From an uncultured Collinsella sp. (lineage in GTDB: Bacteria; Actinomycetota; Coriobacteriia; Coriobacteriales; Coriobacteriaceae), in NCBI GenBank assembly GCA_938023705.1, contig CALJDJ010000024.1, positions 1 through 64,000 of the forward strand: DNA of 64,000 nucleotides, in the 5' to 3' direction. A model generated the notes under the pieces. That model was not told the origin of the DNA and did no database searches. It worked only from the letters and a program-made list of their open reading frames with translations. The translations under genes and the position numbers were made by a program. Positions 45,117-53,461 of the stretch are shown one piece after another; the first letter of the stretch is position 1, and every line of letters starts with the position of its first letter.

Positions 45117-45191
45117 GATACTTCCCCTTCCATGCGCTTACGCGCACGACCGTGGTAACGAATCGACCCGCCGGATGCGGGCCGTGAGGGA

Positions 45192-45197
45192 ACTATA
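45192..45197 (-). promoter_or_regulatory. Candidate ppdK -10 box
   Basis: TATAGT on the minus strand about 75 bases before the GTG start. The -35 region is poor, so an activator may be needed. Confidence 0.4.
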
Positions 45198-45238
45198 CGG
45201 CGGGTTTTGGACAGGCTTGAGCAGAGGGTGCGCGGTTT

Positions 45239-45286
45239 GGTAAACGTGCTAAAACCGGCGGTAAACGGTAGGTAAAGGTGGTTACC
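45239..45286 (-). promoter_or_regulatory. Cluster of GGTAA/TTACC elements upstream of ppdK
   Basis: GGTAAAC (45239-45245), CGGTAAACGGT (45259-45269), GGTAAAG (45271-45277) and TTACC (45282-45286) within 48 bases. The last two form the inverted repeat GGTAA-N6-TTACC. The minus-strand ACCGTTTACCG also occurs before adhE at 18577-18587. Likely operator cluster. Confidence 0.4.
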
Positions 45287-45386
45287 TTATGAAGATACCA
45301 CTACAAGGAAAGTGCAGGTCGGATGCGATGTTTTTGCTAAATCGCTTTACCATTTATCAGCATTAATTCCAAGTATTCTCTTTGGT

Positions 45387-45445
45387 TAGCTAAAAGAGCC
45401 CCGTCCCAAATTAGCTACCCAAACAACCTTGTCCCAAGTGAGCTA
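45387..45445 (-). repeat. Two tandem REP-like GGGAC-loop hairpins
   Basis: First unit 45387-45417: stem TAGCTAA/TTAGCTA with GGGACGGGG (minus strand) in the loop. Second unit 45412-45445: TAGCT/AGCTA stem with TTGGGACAAGG in the loop. The second one covers the ppsR stop codon. No transposase gene is attached. Confidence 0.6.
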
Positions 45446-46318
45446 CTTTTGTTGAGCGCGGCGGGCGGCACGGCGGGCTCTTGCCTCTTGAATCTCTTCG
45501 AGGTGAGCAATGATCTCGGCAGCGCTTTCCTCAATGGCTTTGCCGTCGGTACGCACAACAAAGCAGCCTAAGCGCTTCATGAGAGCGCGAGCTTCCTCAA
45601 GTTCGCTGCGCACGCTCTCAGGCTCGGCATAGGAGCCGGCAACGGCACGAGCGTAGTCATCGCCCAAGCGGCTATCGCGAATCTCAGAAATAACGTCAAC
45701 GGTCGAGATCAGACCAAACAACCGCATCGGGTCAACCTCGTAAATCGACTTCGGCGGCTCCATGCCATGCGCCAGTGGGACATTGGCGACCTTGTAGCCC
45801 TGATATGCTAAATACATCGACAGCGGCGTCTTGGATGTACGCGACACACCCAGCAGCACGATATCGGCACCCGACAGATCGTCGCAACCACGACCGTCAT
45901 CGTGCTCAACGAAATACTCCATGGCCTCGATACGATGGAAATAGCGGTCATCGGTCTTGTGAATCACGCCCGCAACGCACTTGGGCGGCACACCGATGAG
46001 CGACGACAGCACGGCAAGCGTCGGGCCGATCAGGTCGACCGAACGGATATGCAGCATACCCAGGTAATCGAGCACGCGGGCGCGAAGCGCCGGATCGACA
46101 ATGGTATGGAACACGGCGACATCGCGATGGTCGGCATCGACGCGCGGCCCCACAAATGACTTGACCTGCTCCACGGAGGTCACCTTGGGCAGGCGCAAAA
46201 CGCGAAAAGCCCCTTCATCAAATTGCCCGGACGCCGCAAGCACCACCTCACAAGCGGTATCGCCGAGCGAGTCGGAGATAACGATAACGGTGGGACGAGC
46301 GGTGACCGGGCAATCCAT
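45443..46318 (-). CDS. ppsR: Putative pyruvate phosphate dikinase regulatory protein (DUF299/PpsR family)
   Basis: 291 residues. This family is a bifunctional ADP-dependent kinase and Pi-dependent pyrophosphorylase that switches PPDK (or PEP synthase) off and on by phosphorylating a Thr beside the active His. The start is VIVISDSLGDTACEVV; the P-loop-like segment is VLLGVSRTSKTPLSMYLAYQGYKVANVPL. The ATG at 46318 has AAGGAG upstream. Its position right before ppdK on the same strand indicates PPDK as target. Its stop codon lies inside a REP-like hairpin. Confidence 0.92.
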   Translation of the reverse strand: MDCPVTARPTVIVISDSLGDTACEVVLAASGQFDEGAFRVLRLPKVTSVEQVKSFVGPRVDADHRDVAVFHTIVDPALRARVLDYLGMLHIRSVDLIGPTLAVLSSLIGVPPKCVAGVIHKTDDRYFHRIEAMEYFVEHDDGRGCDDLSGADIVLLGVSRTSKTPLSMYLAYQGYKVANVPLAHGMEPPKSIYEVDPMRLFGLISTVDVISEIRDSRLGDDYARAVAGSYAEPESVRSELEEARALMKRLGCFVVRTDGKAIEESAAEIIAHLEEIQEARARRAARRAQQK

Positions 46319-46352
46319 GCGGGGCTCCTTTTGCGCTTATGCGCAGGCTGGC

Positions 46353-48449
46353 TTACTTTTTGCGGGCAAGCTCACCGATGTTGGCAATGCCGGAGAAAAC
46401 GGCCTCGAAGCGGTTGAGCAGCTTAAGGCGATTATCGCGAAGCTGCTCGTCCTTGTCCATGACCATGACCTCATCGAAGAAACGGTCGATGGGCGCGCGC
46501 AGGGCGGCGAGGGCGGCAAATGCGGCCGGGTAGTCCTCGGCAGCAAGGGCGGCATCGACGGCGGTCTGAGCAGCCTCGGAGGCGTCGGCGAGCGCAAGCT
46601 CGACCTCGCCCATCAGGCTGCGGTCATACTCCGCACCCAGCTCGGGCTTGGAGATATGCGCGGCGCGGGCATAGGCGGTCGCCAGGTTGTCGAACGTCTC
46701 AGCGTCGTTCTTGCGGGCCTCGTCGAGGGCGGCGCAGCGGGCGAAGAAGACGGACGGGGCGATGATGTGCACCGCGGAGACGGCGGCGACGGTATCGGCC
46801 GGAATCTTTTCGTCGCGGGCCATGCTCACCAGGCGGCCATGGAAGAAGTCACGAACCTGCTGGGCGACCTCGGCGGCGTCGAACTCAATGCCCTGCTCAC
46901 TGTAGAGTTCGAGGGCAAAGTCGATGAGCGACGTGGGGTCGATCGGCAGACGGTCGCGCAGGATGTTGATAATGCCGATAGCGGCACGACGCAGCGCGTA
47001 GGGGTCGGAGGAGCCGGTCGGGGGCTCGCCGATGGCAAAGATACCGGCGATGGTATCGAGCTTGTCGGCGCAGGCCACGATGCAGCCAGCGGTGCCCTCG
47101 GGCAGCTCGTCACCGGCAAAACGGGGACGATAGTGATCGCGAATAGCATGAGCGACCTCGTCGTTCTCCCCCATCGCGGTCGCGTAATAACCGCCCATCA
47201 CGCCCTGCTGGCTCGTGAACTCGACGACGGCGTTGGACACCAGGTCTGCCTTGCACAGGTGTGCGGCGCGAGCGGCGTCGGCAGCAAGATGGGCGCCCAG
47301 GTGAGCCTCGCGGGCGATAGCGAGCGCGAGCTGCTCGATGCGCTCGGACTTGGCGAGCACGCTACCGAGCTTCTCCTGGAAGGCAACCTTGGACAGACGC
47401 TCACGGAACTCGTCGAGGGAGATCTTCAGGTCCTCCTCGTAGAAGAACTTAGCGTCGTCCAGACGGGCGCGCACGACGCGCTCGTTACCGTCGATCACGC
47501 GCTCGGCGTTCTCGGGCTTGCTGTTGGAGACGACCACGAACTCACGCGTCAGCTTGCCCTCGCCGTCATAGATCGGGAAGTAGCGCTGGTTGGTGAGCAT
47601 GGACTCGCAGATAATCTCGTGCGGGACCTTGAGGAACTCCTCGTCGAAAGTACCGACGAGCACCGTCGGCCACTCGCAGAGGTTAATGACCTCCTCAAAG
47701 ACCTTCTTGGGCGTATCGACATGGCAGCCGGGGCGAGCGGCCTCGACCTCGGAGATACCGGCAAGGATGGCCTCGCGACGGCGCTCGGCAGAAAGCACGC
47801 CGGCGTCCTCGAGTACCTGCTCGTAGGCGGCGGGGCTGGCGACAACGTGGTCACCGGGGCCGAGCACGCGATGGCCGCGCGTGGTGTTGCCGCTCGTCAC
47901 GTCGGCAAATGACACAGGCACAACATCCTCGCCCAGAAGGCAGCAAATCCAGCGGACCGGACGCACGAACGTCGCGTGCTCGTGGCCCCAGCGCTGGGAG
48001 CGGTAGTTGGGCCACTGCAGGCCGGCAATGGTCTTCTCGCACAGGGCCGTCAGGATCGGGGTTGCCGGTGCGGAAGGAATATTCTTCTCGGCAAAGACGT
48101 ACTCGCGGCCGTCGGTGTCCTCGCGACAGACCAGATCCTCGGCAGCCACACCACACTTGCGGGCAAAGCCCTGGGCGGCCTTAGTGGCGTTACCGTCAGC
48201 GTCGAACGCGATGTTGGCCGCGGGGCCGCGCTTAACCTCGTGGACCTCGTCGGTCGCAGTGGCGACATTGGCCACGAGCGCAGCCAGGCGACGCGGGCTC
48301 GAGATCACGCGGACCTCGCCGTGGGCCAGACCGGCCTCGTCGAGACCCTTGGCGATCATGGTACCAAGCTGCTTGACGGCATTGTTCAGCGGTGCAGAGG
48401 GCATTTCCTCCGTACCGATCTCAAACAGGAAATCCTTAGCGTCTGCCAT
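46353..48449 (-). CDS. glyS: Glycyl-tRNA synthetase beta subunit
   Basis: 698 residues, the tRNA-binding and editing-like subunit of the alpha2-beta2 bacterial GlyRS. It begins DFLFEIGTEEMPSAPLNNAV, typical of GlyS, with SSPRRLAALV, CEWPTVLVGTFDEEFL and the central HD-like region VEFTSQQGVMGGYYA. The C-terminus is a DALR-type anticodon-binding helical domain. It starts 4 bases after the glyQ stop. No fused glyQS form. Confidence 0.97.
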   Translation of the reverse strand: MADAKDFLFEIGTEEMPSAPLNNAVKQLGTMIAKGLDEAGLAHGEVRVISSPRRLAALVANVATATDEVHEVKRGPAANIAFDADGNATKAAQGFARKCGVAAEDLVCREDTDGREYVFAEKNIPSAPATPILTALCEKTIAGLQWPNYRSQRWGHEHATFVRPVRWICCLLGEDVVPVSFADVTSGNTTRGHRVLGPGDHVVASPAAYEQVLEDAGVLSAERRREAILAGISEVEAARPGCHVDTPKKVFEEVINLCEWPTVLVGTFDEEFLKVPHEIICESMLTNQRYFPIYDGEGKLTREFVVVSNSKPENAERVIDGNERVVRARLDDAKFFYEEDLKISLDEFRERLSKVAFQEKLGSVLAKSERIEQLALAIAREAHLGAHLAADAARAAHLCKADLVSNAVVEFTSQQGVMGGYYATAMGENDEVAHAIRDHYRPRFAGDELPEGTAGCIVACADKLDTIAGIFAIGEPPTGSSDPYALRRAAIGIINILRDRLPIDPTSLIDFALELYSEQGIEFDAAEVAQQVRDFFHGRLVSMARDEKIPADTVAAVSAVHIIAPSVFFARCAALDEARKNDAETFDNLATAYARAAHISKPELGAEYDRSLMGEVELALADASEAAQTAVDAALAAEDYPAAFAALAALRAPIDRFFDEVMVMDKDEQLRDNRLKLLNRFEAVFSGIANIGELARKK

Positions 48450-48452
48450 GGC

Positions 48453-49364
48453 TTACGCCACCTCGCCTTCCTGGTCGGCATTCTCGTTGACTCCGGCGAC
48501 CTCGGCCATGTAGGCCTCGCAGCACGCCTTGGCGACGGCGCGGACGCGCAGGATGTAGTTGGCACGCTCGACCGCGGACAGGGCGCCGCGGGCATCGAGC
48601 AGGTTGAAGGCGTGGCTGCACTTCATGACACAGTCGTACGCCGGCAACGGCAGCTTGCGCTCCAGGCAGGAATGGCACTCGGCCTCGTAGTCGTCAAACT
48701 TCTGACGCATCATCTCGACGTTGGCGACCTCAAAGTTATAGGCACTGAACTCGCGCTCGTTCTCGAGGAACACGTCGCCGTAAGTCATGGGCGTACCGTC
48801 GGGCAGGTAGCTCCACACTAGGTCGTAAACGGAGTTGACGCCCTGGGCGTACATGGCGATACGCTCCAGGCCATAGGTGATCTCGACGGGCACGGGGTCG
48901 ACCTCGATACCGCCCACCTGCTGGAAGTACGTAAACTGCGTGACCTCCATACCGTTAAGCCAGACCTCCCAGCCAAGGCCCCAGGCGCCCAAGGTCGGGC
49001 TCTCCCAGTCGTCCTCGACAAAGCGGACGTCATGGTCGTTGGGGTCCAGGCCAATGGCGGCCAGCGAACCCAGGTAGAGCTCCTGGGCGTTGACCGGCGA
49101 CGGCTTGATGAGCACCTGGAACTGATAGTAGTGCTGCATGCGGTTAGGGTTCTCGCCGTAGCGGCCGTCGGCGGGACGGCGGCAAGGCTGAGCATAGCAG
49201 GTGCGCCACTCGGCGGGACCGAGCGAGCGCAGTGTGGTCGCGGTATGGAAGGTACCGGCACCGACCTCGGAGTCATAGGGCTGCATAATGACGCAGCCCT
49301 GCTCGCCCCAGTACTGCTGGAGGCGCAGGATGATGTCTTGGAAGGAAAGCGATGAAGCGTTCAT
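48453..49364 (-). CDS. glyQ: Glycyl-tRNA synthetase alpha subunit
   Basis: 303-residue catalytic subunit with the class II aminoacylation fold. Segments [45 protein letters not shown] and [16 protein letters not shown] are diagnostic. The start is ATG at 49364. A TATAGT (minus strand, 49411-49416) stands 47 bases upstream and may be its -10 box, giving glyQS a promoter separate from lepB. Confidence 0.97.
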   Translation of the reverse strand: MNASSLSFQDIILRLQQYWGEQGCVIMQPYDSEVGAGTFHTATTLRSLGPAEWRTCYAQPCRRPADGRYGENPNRMQHYYQFQVLIKPSPVNAQELYLGSLAAIGLDPNDHDVRFVEDDWESPTLGAWGLGWEVWLNGMEVTQFTYFQQVGGIEVDPVPVEITYGLERIAMYAQGVNSVYDLVWSYLPDGTPMTYGDVFLENEREFSAYNFEVANVEMMRQKFDDYEAECHSCLERKLPLPAYDCVMKCSHAFNLLDARGALSAVERANYILRVRAVAKACCEAYMAEVAGVNENADQEGEVA

Positions 49365-49423
49365 GCCTCTAATATCCCCTCGTCGAAACGATTACACGGT
49401 TAGGTACTGTACTATAGCGGTTT

Positions 49424-49987
49424 TTAGTCGATAGCGCCGATGCGGTTGAGCGGCCAGTAGCGCACAAGCGCCACAGCGATCAAATCAGAGCGATCGACGG
49501 GACCAAAGTAGCGCGAGTCGGCAGAGTTTTCGCGGTTGTCGCCCATCACCCACACGCACCCGTCGGGGACGGTGTAGGGATAACTCACCTGGGCGCCAGG
49601 CGCTTGGACCGAAAGCGGCCAGCTCATGCCCGTCGTATAGTCCTCGTCGAGCGCTTGGCCGTCAACGACCACCTTGCCGTCCTGCAGGTCGACCGTCTGG
49701 CCGGCCGTGGCAATAACACGCTTGACAAGAACATCATGCTCGGAAGTGGCATCGGGGTTGTGGAACACCACGATATCACCCTGTTTGACGGGCTGACCGA
49801 GCTCGAGGCTCACCTTTTGTGCCAGGATCTGGTCGCCAATCTCGATCGTGTCCTCCATGGAGCCGGTGGGTACCACAAAGGGCTCGACCACAAAGGTGCG
49901 GATCAGGAAGGTGGCCACGAGCGCGATCGCGATGACCGCGACCCACTCAAAAGCGCCCCTCAACGCGGAATGCTGCGATGGAACCAT
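49424..49987 (-). CDS. lepB: Signal peptidase I
   Basis: 187-residue membrane peptidase that cleaves Sec and Tat signal peptides. One N-terminal membrane helix (FEWVAVIAIALVATFLIRTFVV) precedes the catalytic Ser in VPTGSMEDTIEIGD and the Lys in HDVLVKRVIATAGQ. The C-terminal box VWVMGDNRENSADSRYFGPV is complete. The ATG at 49987 has GGAG 5 bases upstream; a GTG at 49993 overlapping the trmD stop is an alternative. It is last in the rpsP-khpA-rimM-trmD-lepB operon. The secreted protein at 39.4 kb is one likely substrate. Confidence 0.95.
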   Translation of the reverse strand: MVPSQHSALRGAFEWVAVIAIALVATFLIRTFVVEPFVVPTGSMEDTIEIGDQILAQKVSLELGQPVKQGDIVVFHNPDATSEHDVLVKRVIATAGQTVDLQDGKVVVDGQALDEDYTTGMSWPLSVQAPGAQVSYPYTVPDGCVWVMGDNRENSADSRYFGPVDRSDLIAVALVRYWPLNRIGAID

Positions 49988-49989
49988 TC

Positions 49990-50748
49990 TCACTCCTCGC
50001 TCTGCGAATACGAAGCGTCCAGAATCTCCTGCGCGTATGCGCGCTCCTGGGGCGTAAGCCGTGCCGTCTCGATCAGGTCGGGACGCCAGCGGCAGGTGCG
50101 CTCGATGGCATTCTTACGGCGCCAGGCGTCGACCTTAGCGTGATCTCCGCTCACGAGCACCGGAGGCACACCCTGGCCATTGAACTCAGCGGGGCGGGTG
50201 TACTGCGCATACTCGAGCAGGCCTCCGTCCTCGGCGGTCGAGAACGACTCGTCCACGTTGCTCATCTCGTCACCAAGGGCGCCGGGAATCAGGCGTACGA
50301 CGGCATCGGCAACGACCATAGCGGGAAGCTCGCCGCCCGTGAGCACATAGTCGCCGATCGACAGGCGCTCATCGGCATACGCATACGCACGCTCGTCGAC
50401 ACCTTCGTAACGGCTGCACACAAACAGCAGGCGCTCGCTTTTGAGCAGGCGCTCGGCCACATGCTGTGTAAAGGGCTCGCCACAGGGGGTAAAAAACACC
50501 ACGGTGGGCTTAGGACCCTCGGAGCTAATAGCCTCGATGGCCTCGGCAATAGGCTCGACCTTCATGAGCATGCCCTGCCCGCCGCCGTACGGCTCGTCAT
50601 CGACGGTACGATGGCGGTCGTGCGTCCAGTCGCGCAGGTTATACGCCTTAAAATCAAAAAGGCCGGCCTTGCGGGCGCGGCCCAAAATCGATGTGGACAT
50701 GACGGGCTCAAACATCTCGGGAAAGACCGAAAGGGTCTCAATCAGCAT
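49990..50748 (-). CDS. trmD: tRNA (guanine-N1)-methyltransferase
   Basis: 252-residue SPOUT methyltransferase that makes m1G37 and prevents frameshifting. It starts MLIETLSVFPEMFEPVM. The SAM-binding knot has PYGGGQGMLMKVEP, LLFVCSRYEGVDERAY and IGDYVLTGGELPAMV. The ATG at 50748 has GGGAGG 5 bases upstream. It lies between rimM and lepB; rplS, its frequent partner, is 11 kb away. Confidence 0.97.
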   Translation of the reverse strand: MLIETLSVFPEMFEPVMSTSILGRARKAGLFDFKAYNLRDWTHDRHRTVDDEPYGGGQGMLMKVEPIAEAIEAISSEGPKPTVVFFTPCGEPFTQHVAERLLKSERLLFVCSRYEGVDERAYAYADERLSIGDYVLTGGELPAMVVADAVVRLIPGALGDEMSNVDESFSTAEDGGLLEYAQYTRPAEFNGQGVPPVLVSGDHAKVDAWRRKNAIERTCRWRPDLIETARLTPQERAYAQEILDASYSQSEE

Positions 50749-50758
50749 GTTGTCCTCC

Positions 50759-51280
50759 CTACTTGTCCATATCGATCAGGCCGTCCATAACGTGGACGGA
50801 AATTGTTCCTGTGTCGGGAAGATCGAGCACAACCTGCTCGATCACGGGAATCAGTACCTCGCCGTACCGATCACCCTCGACAACCCAAACATCGTTAGCG
50901 GGCGTCGACATGATCTCGACGATCGTGCCGAGTGAACCGAAGCGCTCGTCGACCACCTCGCGACCCATCAGGTCGGTATAGGCGGCGTCGAGTGAATCGA
51001 GCTCAAAATCGTCACGATTTGCCAACACATAGCATCCCGTGATGCCCTCGGCGGCCGTCAAGTCGTCAATGCCCTCAAACGAGACCAGATCGCCATCGCC
51101 CGTATCGGTGACGGACACGACCGTGCAAAAGCGGTCGCGCTTGAGCGCCGGCGGCGTCAGGGCGACGCGCATACCCGGCTCTAATACAGAAGGAAGCCCC
51201 CGCAGCGGTTGCGCGAGGACCTCCCCCTTCCTTCCGTGCGGCTTGACCACACGGGCGATGTTTTTGTACTGGGACCTCAA
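50759..51280 (-). CDS. rimM: Ribosome maturation factor RimM
   Basis: 173 residues; it assists 16S rRNA 3' domain folding with S19. The N-terminal barrel starts ARVVKPHGRKGEVLAQPLRG. The C-terminal PRC-barrel contains LMGREVVDERFGSLGTIVEI and ends at VLIPVIEQVVLDLPDTGTISVHVMDGLI. The start is TTG at 51280 with a short AGGA close upstream. Confidence 0.92.
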   Translation of the reverse strand: MRSQYKNIARVVKPHGRKGEVLAQPLRGLPSVLEPGMRVALTPPALKRDRFCTVVSVTDTGDGDLVSFEGIDDLTAAEGITGCYVLANRDDFELDSLDAAYTDLMGREVVDERFGSLGTIVEIMSTPANDVWVVEGDRYGEVLIPVIEQVVLDLPDTGTISVHVMDGLIDMDK

Positions 51281-51284
51281 GGTC

Positions 51285-51569
51285 CTAGCCCAGAACCTCT
51301 ACCTCGACAGCAGTGTCGAGGCGAGCGGCCAGTGCACGGGCGAGCGTGCGAATGGCCTTGATGGTACGGCCACGACGGCCGATGACCTTAGCGACGTCAT
51401 CCTCGGCGACAGAAACCTCGATCGTAGAGGCGTCGTCACCATCGATGACCTCAAGGCTCACGGAATCCGGGTCGTCGACGATCTGAACAACGAGATATTC
51501 GACGAGATCGGCGATGCGATCTGAGAGCATTGCCTCACCCTCGAGCTGTGCAGCGTCAACCTCAGGCAC
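51285..51569 (-). CDS. khpA: KH-domain RNA-binding protein KhpA
   Basis: 94 residues with a single KH domain: DDVAKVIGRRGRTIKAIRTLARA carries the GxxG loop (GRRG). KhpA pairs with KhpB/Jag to bind RNA and affect cell-wall growth in Gram-positives. The start is GTG at 51569 (GAGGAG upstream), giving about 13 residues more than the usual start; an internal ATG (MLSDRIADLVEYLV) matches the shorter form. Position between rpsP and rimM is the normal one. Confidence 0.9.
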   Translation of the reverse strand: MPEVDAAQLEGEAMLSDRIADLVEYLVVQIVDDPDSVSLEVIDGDDASTIEVSVAEDDVAKVIGRRGRTIKAIRTLARALAARLDTAVEVEVLG

Positions 51570-51572
51570 GAT

Positions 51573-51914
51573 TTACTCCTCGGCGCCCTCAGCGGCCTCA
51601 GCGGCAGCCTTAGCGGCCTCGGCCTCTTTGGCGAGCTGCTTCTTGGACTTCTTGACGACGGTCTCGGTCTTCTCGCCCTCGTTGGCGGCCTTGACCAGAG
51701 CGGCGACGGCGTCGGTGAGCTGAGCGCCCTTGGACTGCCAGTCGGCGATCTTCTCGAGGTCGAGGTTGATGGTCTTGGGGGCGGTCATCGGGTTGTAGCG
51801 GCCAACCTCCTCGATGATACGACCGTCACGCGGGGCGCGGGAATCGGCGACGACGACACGGTAGTACGGACGCTTCTTAGCGCCGTGACGAGCAAGGCGA
51901 ATCTTGACTGCCAA
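51573..51914 (-). CDS. rpsP: 30S ribosomal protein S16
   Basis: 113 residues. The start [41 protein letters not shown] is standard S16. The last 30 residues are a Lys/Ala/Glu-rich tail beyond the usual length. The start is TTG at 51914 with GGAGGAG 6 bases upstream. First gene of the rpsP-khpA-rimM-trmD-lepB operon. Confidence 0.97.
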   Translation of the reverse strand: MAVKIRLARHGAKKRPYYRVVVADSRAPRDGRIIEEVGRYNPMTAPKTINLDLEKIADWQSKGAQLTDAVAALVKAANEGEKTETVVKKSKKQLAKEAEAAKAAAEAAEGAEE

Positions 51915-51970
51915 AGGAAACTCCTCCAACCAAGCAGCTTTAGGCTGCAACTACAAACAAACAGTTGAAC

Positions 51971-51999
51971 ATAATACGCCATCGACGCGGGCAGGTGAA
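51971..51999 (-). promoter_or_regulatory. rpsP operon promoter
   Basis: Minus strand TTCACC (51994-51999), a 17-base spacer and TATTAT (51971-51976), about 57 bases before the rpsP TTG. Confidence 0.55.
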
Positions 52000-52103
52000 G
52001 TCCGTGAGACCAACTTCTTCGGTGTAGTCGAGGGCAAATCCATATCTTAGACAAGAATTCGGGATTTGCAAGCACATACACGCACCCCACATGAGCTGCG
52101 CGG

Positions 52104-52109
52104 TATACT
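52104..52109 (+). promoter_or_regulatory. dinB -10 box, apparently leaderless
   Basis: TATACT on the plus strand ends 6 bases before the ATG at 52116. The expected transcription start coincides with that ATG. No clear -35 box and no LexA site recognised. Confidence 0.4.
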
Positions 52110-52115
52110 CATGAC

Positions 52116-53372
52116 ATGGAAAGATGCGAACATACATACGGTTATGAGGATGCCATGGGCGTCACACCGCCTCCCTGGACGGGTTCGGCGGTGGGCCTCA
52201 TGGACCTCGATGCATTTTTTGCGAGCGTGGAGATGCTCGATCATCCCGAATGGCGCGGAAAGCCACTCATCGTGGGCGGAGACGCCGATTCGCGTGGCGT
52301 CGTGTCCACGTGCTCGTATGAGGCACGTCGCTTTGGCGTGCGCTCTGCCATGGCCTCGGCCGAGGCGCGGCGCTTGTGCCCGCAAGCCATTTGGACGCAC
52401 GGGCACTTTGATCGCTACCGCGAGGTGAGCGCGCAGGTCATGGCAATTCTTGCCGAGGAGACGCCGCGCGTTGAGCGCGTATCCATCGACGAAGCCTTTA
52501 TCGATATCACACCGGGTCGCTTTGCGCCCGAGGACCCACTGCTGGTTGCACGGCGTATAAGCGACCGTGTGGCAGCGCTGGGAGTGACGTGCTCCATTGG
52601 CGTGGGCTGCAACAAGACGGTCGCAAAGATCGCAAGCGAGCGGGATAAGCCGTTTGGGCTGACCATCGTGCGCCCCGGAACCGAGCAGCGCTTTTTGGCC
52701 GCGCTGCCGGTATCTGCCATGAGCGGCATCGGGCGCTCGGCCGAGGAGCGACTGCGCCGTATGCGCATCTACACGCTCGGCGAGCTGTCACGCGCGCCGG
52801 AATCCACCTTGGCCTCTATTTTTGGCGTCAACGGCGAACGTATGCGTCAGCGTGCGCTGGGACTTGAAATCTCCGAAGTCACGAGTCTCGATGAAGAGCG
52901 CGAGGTCAAGTCGGTCAGCAATGAACGCACCTTTGCAAAAGATTTGACTGAGCGCGGGGACATCGAAGCGGCGATTGCGCTGCTGGGTGAGTCGGTTGGA
53001 CGCCGCCTGCGCCGTCAGGGACTGACGGGCGGCACGGTAACGCTCAAGCTTAAGTATTCGTATGGCAGCGGGCGTACGGCACAGCGCCGGCTGCCTCATC
53101 CGACCGACGATGAGAACATCTTCGTGGCGGTTGCACTCGAACTGCTCGACAACATCTGGCAGGAAGGCATGCATGTTCGCTTAGCGGGCATCGGCATGAG
53201 CGACTTCGACCACCAAGGCGGCATCCAGACCGACCTGTTCTGCGAAGTCGACGACCGCGGAGCCCAATCAAGCGACCGTCGCGACCTCTCGGTCGCTATC
53301 GACGCCGTCCGAGACAAGTTCGGCGACACCGCCCTATCCTTCGGCCGCCAATCCCGCTTCTCCTCCCAATGA
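52116..53372 (+). CDS. dinB: DNA polymerase IV (DinB, Y family)
   Basis: 418-residue translesion polymerase. The palm motifs are GLMDLDAFFASVE and RVERVSIDEAFIDIT; the helix-hairpin-helix is VSAMSGIGRSAEERLRRM. The little-finger domain follows, and no clear beta-clamp motif was picked out at the C-terminus. Two starts are possible: ATG 52116 (leaderless, 26 residues before GLMDLD) or ATG 52155 with GAGGA upstream. Plus strand, divergent from rpsP. Its TGA stop lies inside the first REP-like hairpin of the adjacent element. Confidence 0.95.
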   Translation: MERCEHTYGYEDAMGVTPPPWTGSAVGLMDLDAFFASVEMLDHPEWRGKPLIVGGDADSRGVVSTCSYEARRFGVRSAMASAEARRLCPQAIWTHGHFDRYREVSAQVMAILAEETPRVERVSIDEAFIDITPGRFAPEDPLLVARRISDRVAALGVTCSIGVGCNKTVAKIASERDKPFGLTIVRPGTEQRFLAALPVSAMSGIGRSAEERLRRMRIYTLGELSRAPESTLASIFGVNGERMRQRALGLEISEVTSLDEEREVKSVSNERTFAKDLTERGDIEAAIALLGESVGRRLRRQGLTGGTVTLKLKYSYGSGRTAQRRLPHPTDDENIFVAVALELLDNIWQEGMHVRLAGIGMSDFDHQGGIQTDLFCEVDDRGAQSSDRRDLSVAIDAVRDKFGDTALSFGRQSRFSSQ

Positions 53373-53402
53373 TTTTTCTGGGACGGGGATTAAAAAATCA
53401 TT
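53368..53402 (+). repeat. REP-like hairpin, left end
   Basis: AATGATTTTT pairs with AAAAATCATT around a loop containing GGGACGGGGAT. It contains the dinB TGA stop. Confidence 0.75.
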
Positions 53403-53421
53403 CTGGCGCTATCGGTGCTTT

Positions 53422-53452
53422 TGATTATTTTGGGACGGGGATGAAATAATCA
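53422..53452 (+). repeat. REP-like hairpin, internal copy with changed stem
   Basis: TGATTATTT (53422-53430) pairs with AAATAATCA (53444-53452); the loop is TGGGACGGGGATG. The stem differs from the end copies on both arms in a compensating way, while the loop is the same. Confidence 0.75.
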
Positions 53453-53461
53453 TTTCAGGCC

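Larger units (their letters stand above)
45117..45442. other. Gene-free region between ppsR and ppdK
   Basis: 326 bases without a convincing reading frame. It contains the ppdK promoter (-10 TATAGT at 45192-45197), a cluster of GGTAA repeats (45239-45286), an AT-rich stretch (45310-45385), and two tandem GGGAC-loop hairpins that run into the ppsR stop codon (45387-45445). No RNA gene recognised. Confidence 0.6.

Noticed and set aside
51268..51282. Palindrome GGACCT-CA-AGGTCC at the khpA/rimM junction as an operator
   Set aside because: It consists of the rimM start region and the khpA stop region in a tight operon and has no promoter beside it; it is likely coincidental.
52126..52141. CGAACATACATACGG at the start of dinB as an SOS (LexA) box
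   Set aside because: The right half-site does not match GTTCG and it lies inside the predicted coding sequence downstream of the promoter.
53368..53459. The repeated GGGACGGGG units as a possible CRISPR or tandem repeat array
   Set aside because: Units are palindromic, irregularly spaced, inverted at the two ends of a transposase gene, and there are no spacers or cas genes.
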